Of a stretch of DNA of 64,000 nucleotides, positions 25,208 to 35,500 are shown in pieces. Source of the DNA: Demequina muriae (lineage in GTDB: Bacteria > Actinomycetota > Actinomycetes > Actinomycetales > Demequinaceae). The DNA lies in the NCBI RefSeq assembly GCF_030418295.1, contig NZ_JAUHQA010000001.1, positions 806,001 to 870,000 of the forward strand. Direction: 5' to 3'. The stretch's first letter is position 1. Every line of letters starts with the position of its first letter. Position numbers and translations under genes: made by a program. Under the pieces are notes generated by a model. The model saw only the letters and a program-made list of their open reading frames with translations. It had not been told where the DNA came from and made no database searches.

Positions 25208-26194
25208 TCAGCCGAACAGCGACTGCACGAACTCCAGCTGGCGCGTGGTCTGGTGCGCATGGCCGCCCTCGTGCCCGTTGTACGGGTACACGACCATCTC
25301 CTTGCGCACGTCCGGTGCGGAGCGGTCGCCGTACCAGTTGAAGGCCGCATACCCCGTGGACGGCGGGCACACCATGTCCATCAGCGCGACGGACATCAGC
25401 GTGGGCGCCGTCGCGCGCTTCGCGTGATTCACCCCGTCGAAGTACGCCAGCGTGTCGAGCGTGCGTTCGCGCTCGCCGCGGAAGATCGACAGATACTTCA
25501 CGACCTCGCCGTAGGGGAACTCGTTCGTCAGCTCGAGTGAACGCTCGAAGTGGCACAGGAACGGCACGTCGGCAACGACGCCGGCCAGGTCCGGCACCAG
25601 TCCCGCGACCGCGAGAGCGATGCCGCCGCCCTGGGAGCCGCCGACGAACGCCACCCGCTCGGCGTCCACGCCGGGCAGACTCCTCGCGGACTCGACGGCC
25701 CGCACCGCATCGGTGAAGACCCGGCGGTAGTAGTAGTCGAACGGGTCGGTGATGCCGCGCGTCATGAAGCCCGGCGTCGACGGCGTCGATCCCACGGGGT
25801 CGGCGGTGTCGCCACCGTTGCCCCAGCCCGCTCCCTGGCCGCGCGTGTCCATGTAGAAGTACGCGTAGCCGGCCGCAGCCCACATGGTGCGCTCGATCGG
25901 GAGCCCGCGCCCGCCGCCGTAGCCGTTGACCTCGACCACGCACGGCAGGGGGCCGTCGACCCCTGCGGGGCGCGCGTACCAGGCCTTGATGGGGTGACCA
26001 CCGAAGCCTGGATACGTGACGTCCTGGATCTCGACACCCGCCAGCGTGATGGGGGCCGGTGCGAGCGCGACGCTCAGCTCGTGTCCGCGCGTCCGTTCGA
26101 GGGTCTCGCCCCAGAACGCGTCAAAGTCCGCGGGCTCACGAACCTCGGGTCGATACGACTCGAGCTCGTGCTGGGGCAGATCGAACAGTGCCAT
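25208..26194 (-). CDS. Acetyl xylan esterase / cephalosporin-C deacetylase (CE7)
   Basis: 328 aa cytoplasmic alpha/beta hydrolase that removes acetyl groups from xylo-oligosaccharides and related compounds. CE7 features are the oxyanion region VNGYGGGRG, DTRGQGAGWGNGGDTADP, the nucleophile Ser in GGSQGGG, the Asp in LMDMVCPPSTGYAAFNW and the His in YPYNGHEGG. The ATG at 26194 has GGAGGC upstream; an in-frame start at 26329 would extend into non-conserved sequence. No signal peptide. A single gene; possible metabolic partner of plant-polysaccharide enzymes elsewhere. Confidence 0.88.
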   Translation of the reverse strand: MALFDLPQHELESYRPEVREPADFDAFWGETLERTRGHELSVALAPAPITLAGVEIQDVTYPGFGGHPIKAWYARPAGVDGPLPCVVEVNGYGGGRGLPIERTMWAAAGYAYFYMDTRGQGAGWGNGGDTADPVGSTPSTPGFMTRGITDPFDYYYRRVFTDAVRAVESARSLPGVDAERVAFVGGSQGGGIALAVAGLVPDLAGVVADVPFLCHFERSLELTNEFPYGEVVKYLSIFRGERERTLDTLAYFDGVNHAKRATAPTLMSVALMDMVCPPSTGYAAFNWYGDRSAPDVRKEMVVYPYNGHEGGHAHQTTRQLEFVQSLFG

Positions 26195-26274
26195 CGCGCC
26201 TCCATGCGCAGTCGGAGCCGCACACGCGGCGGGGTCGGTCGTGTCCGCCGACCTCCGCCCGCGGACGTGAGGAG

Positions 26275-27087
26275 CTAGTCGCGGCCCTGCAGGATCGCGA
26301 TGATGCGCAGGAACTCGATGTACAGCCACACCAGCGTCAGGACGATGCCGAAGGCGGCTTTCCAGTCGTAGTGCGCGGGGAGGCCGTTCTTGACGCCGTT
26401 CTCGACGAAGTCGAAGTCACCGATGAGCGAGACGCAGGCCAGGATCACCGCGAAGGCGCCGATCAGCACGCCGAGCGGGATGCCGAAGATCTCGACGTCG
26501 GTGCGCAGGCCCCATGCGGAGTCCGTGCCGCCGAAGATCATCATTCCCACGTTCACCAGCGAGAATGCGATGTACGAGATGCCGCCGATCATCAGGAACT
26601 TCTGCAGCTTGGGCGTGTAGCGCACGCGGCCGGAGTGGTAGAGCCACAGGCACACGGCGAACGTGCAGGCCGTCGCGATGAGGGCCTGCAGGCCGGCGCC
26701 CGGCACATTCTGTGAGGTCTCGATGAAGGTCGTGATGCCGCCCAGGAAGTAGCCTTCGACCGCCGCATAGGCGATCGCGAGCGCGGGGGGCGTCACCTTC
26801 TTGAAGATGAGCACGAGGCTGAGGACGAAGCCGATGAGCGCCGCGCCGATGGTCAGGGCGAGGTTCGGGAACATGTAGCCGGGGATCGCGAGCAGGCCCG
26901 CGAGCACGACCATGCCCGCGGTCTTGGTGATCACGCCTTCGTAGCTCATGCGGCCGGTGTCGATCGGGCCGGCGGACGGCTGGTCGAACTGGTGCTGCAG
27001 GTCCTCGGCAGAGACGGGCTGGCCGTTCTGGGTGTACGTGGCTCCAGGCTTGAAAGCGCTGTTGGAGCTGAAGGCGGGGCTGGCCAC
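26275..27087 (-). CDS. Bax inhibitor-1/YccA-like membrane protein
   Basis: 270 aa with a polar N-terminus of ~50 residues, then seven membrane segments. Family features include LAIAYAAVEGYFLGGITT, LQKFLMIGGISYIAFSLVN and the C-terminal YDWKAAFGIVLTLVWLYIEFLRI. The bacterial actinobacterial branch has no established role. The start is the GTG at 27087, preceded by GAGGAGG; upstream codons in frame run into the tRNA gene and are excluded. Confidence 0.85.
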   Translation of the reverse strand: MASPAFSSNSAFKPGATYTQNGQPVSAEDLQHQFDQPSAGPIDTGRMSYEGVITKTAGMVVLAGLLAIPGYMFPNLALTIGAALIGFVLSLVLIFKKVTPPALAIAYAAVEGYFLGGITTFIETSQNVPGAGLQALIATACTFAVCLWLYHSGRVRYTPKLQKFLMIGGISYIAFSLVNVGMMIFGGTDSAWGLRTDVEIFGIPLGVLIGAFAVILACVSLIGDFDFVENGVKNGLPAHYDWKAAFGIVLTLVWLYIEFLRIIAILQGRD

Positions 27088-27163
27088 AAGGTCCTCCTCG
27101 ATTGGGTCCGATTCATCATACCTGCGCCGTTTGACGCCCCGGCATCGTCCGCACGGACGAGTC

Positions 27164-27240
27164 TGGTGCCCCCGGCGGGGATCGAACCCGCACTGGACCG
27201 GGTTTAAGCCGGCTGCCTCTGCCAGTTGGGCTACGGGGGC
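27164..27240 (-). tRNA. tRNA with anticodon UAA and short variable loop (nominal tRNA-Leu)
   Basis: The minus strand folds as a full cloverleaf. Acceptor GCCCCCG/CGGGGGC, D arm GCCC...GGC, anticodon stem GCCGG/CCGGT, loop CTTAAAC with anticodon TAA, variable loop CCAGT (5 nt), T arm GCGGG-TTCGATC-CCCGC, discriminator A and encoded CCA (27166-27164). UAA reads the leucine codon UUA, but bacterial tRNA-Leu normally has a long variable arm, which is absent here. It lies upstream of the Bax-inhibitor-like gene and downstream of ppx. Confidence 0.85.
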
Positions 27241-27275
27241 GTGGGACCAGTGTTCCGCATCTGCCTCTCCCCCTT

Positions 27276-27369
27276 GAACTGCGAACCCATCCTGGGCTCG
27301 ACACCCCGATGGCACGCCGCCCTTGGGCCAGGTCTCCGGGGTGTCGTCGCGAGAAGTGGTGCGGAGTTC
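27276..27369. repeat. Intergenic hairpin element, copy B
   Basis: Outer arms GAACTGCGAACC (27276-27287) and GGTGCGGAGTTC (27358-27369) pair at 10 of 12 positions. Inner arms CGACACCCCG (27299-27308) and CGGGGTGTCG (27337-27346) are perfect. The outer left arm and the AGAAGTGGT right flank are shared with copy C at 51203. It fills the gap between the tRNA gene and ppx; the rest of 27241-27420 holds one GCCGATGC octamer and no gene. Confidence 0.65.
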
Positions 27370-27420
27370 GAGGGGACTGCACCGGGCCGATGCGCGGGTC
27401 GGGTGAGGAGTGGGGTGCGC

Positions 27421-28377
27421 CTAGAGCCGTTCGGCGGCAGAGAACGCAATCCCGTCGAGGATGTCGTGCTCGCTGGTGACGGTCGTGTCGAGCGTGCCGC
27501 CGTGCGCGGACACCTCGGCCCGCACCCGCAGCATGACCTCCCGCCACACGAGCGCGCCTGCACCGATGACGTCCACGCGCCCCGGGTGCATGAAGGGCAT
27601 CGCGGTCCGCTCGGCGTGGCTCGCCGCGAGCAGCTCCTCGCACGAGCGGGCCGCATCGTCGATCGAGAGCTCGGCGCCATTGATGGCCTCGCGCGAGTAC
27701 TCGGGCAGACCGAGGGCATTCGCCGTGACGGTGGTGATGGTGCCGGCGAGGCCCACGAGGGTGCGTGTGCCACCCAGGGGCACCTCGGTCATCGCGGCGT
27801 CCAGCGCGGCCCTCACGTCCTGCTGCGCCGCCGCGACCTGCGCGACGGTGGGCGGATCCGAGTCGAGGTGGCGTTCCGTCATGCGGACGCAGCCCACGTC
27901 CATCGAGTGTGCGGCCTCGGGCACCAGGTCGCCCAAGACGAGTTCGGTCGACCCCCCGCCCAGGTCCACCACGAGGTACGGTCCGGGCCGGGAGGCGTCG
28001 AGTGTGCTCAGCGCCCCGCGGAACGACAGCTCCGCCTCCTCGGTGCCTGAGATCACCTCGGGTGCCACGCCCAGTCGCTCGCGCACGCCGTCGATGAACT
28101 CATCACGGTTGCGCGCGTCGCGGGTCGCAGAGGTCGCCACGAAACGAATCGCCTCGACACCGTGCTCGCGGCATTGCGCCGCGTACTCGTCCGTCGCGGC
28201 GAGGGTGCGCTCGAGTGCCTCAGGGGCGAACTCTCCCGTCCGGTCGACCCCTTGGCCGAGTCGCACCACGAGCATGCGACGCACCACGTCGGTGAGCGTC
28301 CCCGAGTCGAGGTCCACGTCGGCGATGAGCAGGCGGATCGAGTTGGTTCCGCAGTCGATGGCGGCAACGCGTGGCAT
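27421..28377 (-). CDS. Ppx/GppA exopolyphosphatase family protein
   Basis: 318 aa. Hydrolyses terminal phosphate of inorganic polyphosphate or pppGpp. ASKHA-fold motifs are seen: phosphate-1 AAIDCGTNSIRLLIAD (residues 5-20), SATRDARNRDEF, GTEEAELSF, phosphate-2 LVVDLGGGSTELVLG and VGLAGTITTVTA. The short length (no C-terminal HD domain) is usual for the actinobacterial proteins; in mycobacteria the two paralogues differ in substrate, so the reaction is not certain. ATG at 28377 shares one base with the DUF501 stop. Confidence 0.88.
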   Translation of the reverse strand: MPRVAAIDCGTNSIRLLIADVDLDSGTLTDVVRRMLVVRLGQGVDRTGEFAPEALERTLAATDEYAAQCREHGVEAIRFVATSATRDARNRDEFIDGVRERLGVAPEVISGTEEAELSFRGALSTLDASRPGPYLVVDLGGGSTELVLGDLVPEAAHSMDVGCVRMTERHLDSDPPTVAQVAAAQQDVRAALDAAMTEVPLGGTRTLVGLAGTITTVTANALGLPEYSREAINGAELSIDDAARSCEELLAASHAERTAMPFMHPGRVDVIGAGALVWREVMLRVRAEVSAHGGTLDTTVTSEHDILDGIAFSAAERL

Positions 28378-28937
28378 CAGCTCTCCTGGGAGTAGGCATC
28401 GGGGTCGACGGACAGTGGCTTCTCAGGGTCGGCTTCGGTCGCCGGGCACGTGCAGCGGTCCGGGCGCCAATGGCCGCGGATCATCGCGAGTGCCTCGTCG
28501 CCGAGGGGGTTCACGCCGGGACCGGCCGCCAGCGCGTGGCCCACGAGCACGTGCAGGCACTTGACGCGGTCGGGCATCCCCCCGGCGGAGATGCCGCGGA
28601 TCTCGGGCACATCCTCAAGCTCCACTCGCTCCGCGAGGTACGACTCGTGCGCCTCGCGGTAGTGCAGGGCGAGCGCGGGCTCCTCGGCCAGCCGGTCGGT
28701 CAGCTCGCGCATCACGCCACGAGCCTCCAGCGTCGACACGGCGGCAACCGCCTCGGGATGGGTGAGGTAGTACTGCGTGGGGAACGGGGTGCCGTCCGGC
28801 AGTCGCGGCGCGGTGTGCACCACGGTCGGGTTGCCGCACACGCATCGCGCGGCGATCGCGACCACTCCGCGCGGCTCGCGCCCCAACTGTGAAGCGAGAA
28901 CGGTCAGGTCGGTCTCGGTGGCGGGGGTGTCAGTCAC
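28377..28937 (-). CDS. DUF501 family protein
   Basis: 186 aa, soluble. DUF501 features are QLGREPRGVVAIAARCVCGNPTVV near the N-terminus, FPTQYYLTHP and SAGGMPDRVKCLHVLVGHALAAGPGVNPLGDEA, ending with a CTCP motif. Several conserved Cys and His residues suggest metal binding. The family has no known function but is nearly always between ftsB/divIC and ppx in actinobacteria. GTG start at 28937, overlapping the FtsB-like stop as GTGA. Confidence 0.9.
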   Translation of the reverse strand: MTDTPATETDLTVLASQLGREPRGVVAIAARCVCGNPTVVHTAPRLPDGTPFPTQYYLTHPEAVAAVSTLEARGVMRELTDRLAEEPALALHYREAHESYLAERVELEDVPEIRGISAGGMPDRVKCLHVLVGHALAAGPGVNPLGDEALAMIRGHWRPDRCTCPATEADPEKPLSVDPDAYSQES

Positions 28938-29653
28938 CCTCCGAAGTCTACGTCCGTGAGCTGCTCCGATTCGGCGGGCTCCTCGTCGGTGGCGTCGTCC
29001 GGCTGGCCGGTCTCGCCCGCACCATCCGCGCCGCCCCCTGCGCCCGCATCGGCCGTGGGGTCCTCGCCCCCGGCGACCTCGAACGAGTCCCAGAGCTTGT
29101 CGTACCAGGGCGCCCCGGCGGCCACCTCCGGCGCGCGCTCGGCCGCAGGCGAGCCCTCCGCCGGACCGTCGACGGACTCGGCGTCGATGACGCGGTACGG
29201 AGTCTCGCCCGGGAACACGTAGGCCAGCCGCTCGCGCGCCTGAGCGACGATGAAGGCCGGGTCGTCCCATCTGGCGACCTCGGCGTTCAGGGCATCCACC
29301 TCGGCTCGGGCCGCCTCGGCCTCGACCCGGAGCTCGGAGAGGTTCGCCTGCTGGTCCATGTAGGCACGCACGGTCGGCGCCACCACTGCGATCGCCAGAG
29401 CGACCACGAGCAGGATCACCGCCGTGCGCCACGTCAGCATCGCAGTCCACGAGCCGCGGGGTCGTGCGGGGTCGATGCCGGGAGCGGGAGTGGGCGCCGT
29501 GCGCCCGGGGCCCGACGGACCTCCCGGACGGGTCTGCGGCCGCCGCACTGCGCCGGTCGACGGCCCCTGGCGTCGCGGAGCGCGCGCGTCAGGAGTGCGC
29601 CGCGGGGTCCGTGGGCCGGACCGCGGCGCGCCGGGACGGGTCGGGGCACTCAC
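28934..29653 (-). CDS. FtsB/DivIC-family septum formation initiator
   Basis: 239 aa, bitopic membrane protein. A basic, proline-rich cytoplasmic N-terminus (~70 residues) is followed by a transmembrane helix (AVILLVVALAIAVVAPTVRAY), a short coiled coil (LSELRVEAEAARAEVDALNAEVARW) and the DivIC motif DPAFIVAQARERLAYVFPGE. The C-terminal ~85 residues are acidic and Gly/Ala-rich. It should act with FtsL and FtsQ in the divisome. The GTG at 29653 is chosen since codons upstream are Arg-rich and lack family similarity; the ribosome site is weak. Confidence 0.85.
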   Translation of the reverse strand: MSAPTRPGAPRSGPRTPRRTPDARAPRRQGPSTGAVRRPQTRPGGPSGPGRTAPTPAPGIDPARPRGSWTAMLTWRTAVILLVVALAIAVVAPTVRAYMDQQANLSELRVEAEAARAEVDALNAEVARWDDPAFIVAQARERLAYVFPGETPYRVIDAESVDGPAEGSPAAERAPEVAAGAPWYDKLWDSFEVAGGEDPTADAGAGGGADGAGETGQPDDATDEEPAESEQLTDVDFGG

Positions 29654-29818
29654 GTGCCCGATTCTCTCAGCGGCGCGCGCGAACTGCGGCAGGCACGCGC
29701 GAGGCACACCCGGATCGGTACGAGGGAAGCGCGCGGCACGCACACGGCGGCCAGGGCGACGCGCGCCACGGATGGCGGTGGCGAGTGCAGGACGTCTGAC
29801 GGGGCGCCCGGACAGCAC

Positions 29819-29858
29819 GAAGGCCGCGAGTCGCGTCGATCAGCGACTCGCGGCCTTC
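29819..29858 (-). terminator. Terminator of eno
   Basis: Perfect 16-bp arms GAAGGCCGCGAGTCGC (29819-29834) and GCGACTCGCGGCCTTC (29843-29858) with an 8-nt loop follow the eno stop on the minus strand. A smaller GGGGCA/TGCCCC hairpin lies closer to the gene. The rest of the 29654-29818 gap shows no gene. Confidence 0.8.
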
Positions 29859-29885
29859 GCGAGCGGGGCAGTGTGCCCCTGGCGG

Positions 29886-31178
<1,293 letters not shown>

Positions 31179-31246
31179 TCAGTTTGCTGGGGGTTTCTTT
31201 TCTGAGTGTATCGGCGGGCGATTCTGCTCGCGCACCGACGTAGGTC

Positions 31247-31906
31247 CTAGGTCGATGAACGTTCGGTGGCGGCCGATGCGCGCTCAGCCTCGCGCGCAGA
31301 CGCCTCGTAGTCGCGGGTCGCCTGCCTCAGCTCGGCCTCGGCATCCACGCCCTCGGCGTGGGCGCGTGCGACCAGCGCCAGCAGCTGAGGGCCGATGCCC
31401 ACACCGGCCGGATCACGGACGTCCAAGCTCGCGCGGGAGGCGCGGGAGATGACCTTCTGGGCGCGCGCGAGGGCGGGCTGAGCGGCGGGGATGCCATCCA
31501 TGACCGACTCGCGGCCCTTCGACTCCTTCTTGATGCGCTCCCAGCTGGCGTTGACCTGCTCAGCCGTGGTCGCATCGGCCCCCGCGAAGACGTGGGGGTG
31601 ACGCTCGACCAGCTTGTCCGCGACGGCGGTCGCGACGTCGTCGATGTCGAACGGATCGTCCGGGTGGTCGGCGGCGACTCGCGCGTGGAAGACGACCTGC
31701 AGCAGCACATCGCCCAGCTCTTCGCGCAGGTCCGCGCGGCTGCCGGTCTCGATCGCCTCGAGGAGCTCGTGCACCTCTTCGAGCGCGTACGGCGCGAGCG
31801 ACAGGTGAGTCTGTTCGGCGTCCCACGGGCACCCGCCCGGCGAACGCAGACGGTCCATCACCGTGACGAGTCGGGCGAGCCCCTCACCCTCGGTGGCGGA
31901 CGTCAC
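31247..31906 (-). CDS. mazG: MazG family nucleoside triphosphate pyrophosphohydrolase
   Basis: 219 aa. Hydrolyses NTPs or modified dNTPs to the monophosphate and PPi. One full MazG core is present: RLRSPGGCPWDAEQTHLSLAPYALEEVHELLEAIE with the metal-binding E-x2-E, then LREELGDVLLQVVFHARVA with the second acidic set (EELGD). VADKLVERHPHVF and NASWERIKKESKGR follow. GTG at 31906 overlaps the lipoprotein stop as GTGA, giving coupled translation in the mfd operon. The C-terminal half is reduced relative to the two-domain E. coli protein. Confidence 0.92.
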   Translation of the reverse strand: MTSATEGEGLARLVTVMDRLRSPGGCPWDAEQTHLSLAPYALEEVHELLEAIETGSRADLREELGDVLLQVVFHARVAADHPDDPFDIDDVATAVADKLVERHPHVFAGADATTAEQVNASWERIKKESKGRESVMDGIPAAQPALARAQKVISRASRASLDVRDPAGVGIGPQLLALVARAHAEGVDAEAELRQATRDYEASAREAERASAATERSST

Positions 31907-32535
31907 TCGGTGGCGAGCCAGGGCGCGTCGGTAGCGGTGAGGCCGTTGACGTTGTTGAAGTTCACGAACCACACCGGAGAGCCCTGGTTCGCCTCGTCCG
32001 TCGCGATCTGCACGGCGGTCGCGGCTGACTCCATGAAGGCGGCAGCGCTGAAGTCGCCCGTGCGGGAGTTCGTCACGGCCTCAGCCTCGACCTGCTCGGC
32101 GACCGACTGCAGCACGCTCGTGTCCTCCGGCAGCAGCGTGAACGCGGCCAGGAGGAAGCTCGCCTCGATCGCGTCGACCAGCGCCTCGCTGGGCTCGCTC
32201 TCGATGCCCTGCACCCGCAGCACCAGCTGAGCCTGCTGCTCCGCCTGGGAGCGGTGATACTCGTAGTCGATCTGGTCCGTGGCGGCCAGCAGCGGCTCAC
32301 GCATCAGTTCGAGGGTGATGACGTTGCGGCGGCCGGCGGGCTCCGCGGCCTCGTCGCTCCACGCCGTCTGCAGGGTCGTCACCCGCTCGTTGGTGAGGGC
32401 CTCCCCCTCGAGGGCGGCTGCCGCGCCAGGTGCGGCGGGCTGCCCTGGCACTGCGCATCCAGCCAGAAGCACTGCGGCCCCCGCGAGGACGCCGCTCAGG
32501 GCACGATGACGAACGCTCATCTTCATGGCCCTCAT
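31903..32535 (-). CDS. Lipoprotein between mfd and mazG (SurA-N-like)
   Basis: 210 aa with a lipoprotein signal (ALSGVLAGAAVLLAGC; lipid-carrying Cys about residue 27). The helical domain that follows (ALTNERVTTLQTAW..., ITLELMREPLLAATDQIDYEYHR) resembles the N-terminal part of SurA/PrsA-type chaperones, with no PPIase domain seen. ATG at 32535 overlaps the mfd stop as ATGA; in-frame ATGs at 32526 and 32520 are alternatives, the last with better spacing from GAGGG. The gene order mfd-lipoprotein-mazG is typical of actinobacteria. Function inferred only as extracytoplasmic folding. Confidence 0.75.
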   Translation of the reverse strand: MRAMKMSVRHRALSGVLAGAAVLLAGCAVPGQPAAPGAAAALEGEALTNERVTTLQTAWSDEAAEPAGRRNVITLELMREPLLAATDQIDYEYHRSQAEQQAQLVLRVQGIESEPSEALVDAIEASFLLAAFTLLPEDTSVLQSVAEQVEAEAVTNSRTGDFSAAAFMESAATAVQIATDEANQGSPVWFVNFNNVNGLTATDAPWLATE

Positions 32536-35500
32536 CCTACGGGCGCGGGGCTCGTCACCCGAATCACCTCGCGGACCCACTCGAGCACCTCCAAGCCCTC
32601 CACGGGAGAGCCCCCGATCCGGGCGGTGAGAGGCGCCGGCACCAGGACCTGTCGGACGGCGGGCTTGATCAATGTGCCCGGGTAGAGGCGACTGATCCGC
32701 ATCGCGGCGGAATCGGGAAGCTCGACCGGGCTGAAGCGCACGTACTTGCCCTGGGCGACCACGTCGGCGATGCCGGCCTCGCGCACGTCGATCCTGAGGC
32801 GCGCGACCGCGAACAGGTTCTCGACCGGCTCGGGAAGGTTGCCGTACCGGTCGCGCAACTCGTCCTCGATCGCCGCGAGCGCGGGTTCGTCGGCCGCATC
32901 GGCGATCTTGCGGTACGCCTCCAGGCGCAGCCGCTCGTGCTCGATGTACTCCGTCGGCAGGTGAGCGTCGATGGGCAGGTCGATCGTCATCGGCGCACGC
33001 TCGGGCTCGCCCTCGCCGCGGAAGTCCGCGACCGCCTCGCCCACGAGGCGGATGTACAGGTCGAAGCCCACGCCCTCGATGTGTCCCGACTGCTCGCCGC
33101 CCAGCAGGTTGCCGGCGCCGCGAATCTCGAGGTCCTTCATGGCCACCGCCATGCCGGAGCCGAGGTCGGTGTTGGCGGCGATGGTCTGCAGGCGGTCGTG
33201 CGCGGTCTCCGTGAGGGTGCGATCCGCGGGGTACAGGAAGTAGGCGTAGGCCCGTTCTCGGGCCCGTCCCACTCGCCCGCGCAGCTGATGCAGCTGCGAC
33301 AGCCCGAACTTGTCCGCGCGCTCGACGATCAGCGTGTTGGCGTTGGGGATGTCGAGCCCGGTCTCCACGATCGTGGTGCAGACCAGGACGTCGTACTTGC
33401 GGTCGTAGTAGTCGACGATCACCTGTTCGAGCTGCTTCTCGCTCATCTGGCCGTGCGCGACCGCGATGCGCGCCTCGGGCACCAGCTCCGAGAGCCGTGT
33501 GGCAGCCGAGGTGATGGTCTTGACCGAGTTGTGAATGTAGAAGACCTGGCCGTCGCGCATGAGCTCGCGGCGGATCGCGGCCGCGACCTGGGGGTTCTCG
33601 TTGGGTCCCACATAGGTGAGGATCGGGTGGCGCTCCTCCGGCGGGGTCGCGAGCGTCGACATCTCACGGATCCCCGTGACCGCCATCTCGAGCGTGCGCG
33701 GGATGGGGGTGGCGGACATCGACAGCACGTCGACGTCCGTGCGCATGGCCTTCAGCGTCTCCTTGTGCTCGACGCCGAACCGCTGCTCCTCGTCGATGAT
33801 GATGAGCCCCAGGTCCTTGAAGCGCACCTGGCCCGTGATGAGCCGATGGGTGCCGATCACCAGATCGATCGTGCCGTCGGACAGCCCCTCGATGACCGCC
33901 TTGGCTTCCTTGTCGCTCTGGAAGCGCGACAGTGACGCCACCTTCACCGGGAACTGCGCGAAACGCTCCGTGAAGGTGTCGACGTGCTGCTTGACCAGCA
34001 GCGTGGTGGGGCACAGCACCGCGACCTGGGCGCCGTCCTGGATGGCCTTGAAGGCGGCCCTCAGCGCGATCTCGGTCTTGCCGAAGCCGACGTCACCGCA
34101 CACCAGCCGGTCCATCGGCACGGCCTTCTCCATGTCGGCCTTGACCTCGTCGATGCTGCTGAGCTGATCCGGCGTCTCGACATACGCGAAGGCCTCTTCC
34201 AGCTCGCGCTGCCACGGGGTGTCGGGGCCGAACTGGCGGCCCTGCGACGCCATGCGCGCCGAGTACAGGCGGATGAGCTCGCCGGCGATCTCCTTGACCG
34301 CCTTGCGTGCGCGGCTCTTGGTCTTGGCCCAGTCGGAGCCGCCCATCTTGTTGACCGACGGCGCCTCGCCGCCCACGTACTTGGTGACGAGGTCGAGCTG
34401 GTCCGTGGGCACGGACAACCGATCTGACGGCCCGCCGCGCTTGGAGGGCGCGTATTCGATGACCAGGTACTCGCGCTCGACGCCGCGCACGGTGCGCTTG
34501 GTGAGCTCGACGAACCGGCCGACGCCGTGACTCTCGTGGACCACGAAGTCGCCCGTGCGCAGCTGCAGCGGGTCGACCACGTTGCGGCGCCTGCTGGGCA
34601 CCTTGACCTTGGGCCCCGCAGCCGCCGCCGCTCGACCCGTCAGGTCCGATTCGTGCAGGACGAGCACGTGGCGCTCGTCGGACTGGAAGCCCGCGCCCGT
34701 GATGTGCGGGACGATCGCGACCACCCCGTCGACGGGCTCGTACTCGTCCATCACTCGCGCGGCGATGTCGAGCTCGGCGCACTGCTCCGCGAGCCGATGC
34801 GCGGACCCGGTCCCCGCGGCCGTGATCACCACGCGCCACCCGTCGGCCACCCGCGCACGCACCGCGACCAGCGCCTTCTCGAGCTGACCGCGGTAGTCCT
34901 CGACGTCGGACAGCGACGCCGCCACCGCATCGGCCGCGCCGAATGGCCCGATGGTCGCCCAGTCCAGTCCGCGTGCCTCCGACGCGTCGCGGATCTCGTC
35001 GAGCGATAGGAAGGTCGCTGCGGCGGCCTCGATCGGCGCCTCCGCTCCCGCGCTCGCGCTCACCCAGGCTGCCGCGCGGAACTCGTCGGCCGTGCGGGTG
35101 AGGTCCTCCGCGCGACGAGCCAGACGCTCGGGCTCGACGGCGACGACGCGGGTCGACCTCGGGAAGGACTCGGTGATCGGGACCAGGCGGTCGACGAGCA
35201 CCGGGATCAGGCTCTCCATGCCTTCGACGGCGACGCCTGCGGCGATGCGGCCCAGCATCTCTGCCGCCGCGGGGATCTCCTCGACGAGCGAGCCCGCACG
35301 GCGGCGCACGTCCTCGGTGATCAGCAGCTCGCGACATGGCGGCGCGCACAGCAGGGGAACGTCGGCGAGAGAGCGCTGGTCCGCGACCGAGAAGGACCGC
35401 ATCGAGTCCACCTCGTCACCGAAGAACTCGATCCGCACCGGGTGGGGGTCGGTGGGCGCGAAGACGTCGACGATGCCGCCACGCACGGCGAACTCGCCGC

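Noticed and set aside
27088-27315. N-terminal extension of the Bax-inhibitor-like protein
   Set aside because: The extended frame runs through the tRNA gene; the GTG at 27087 has a strong ribosome site.
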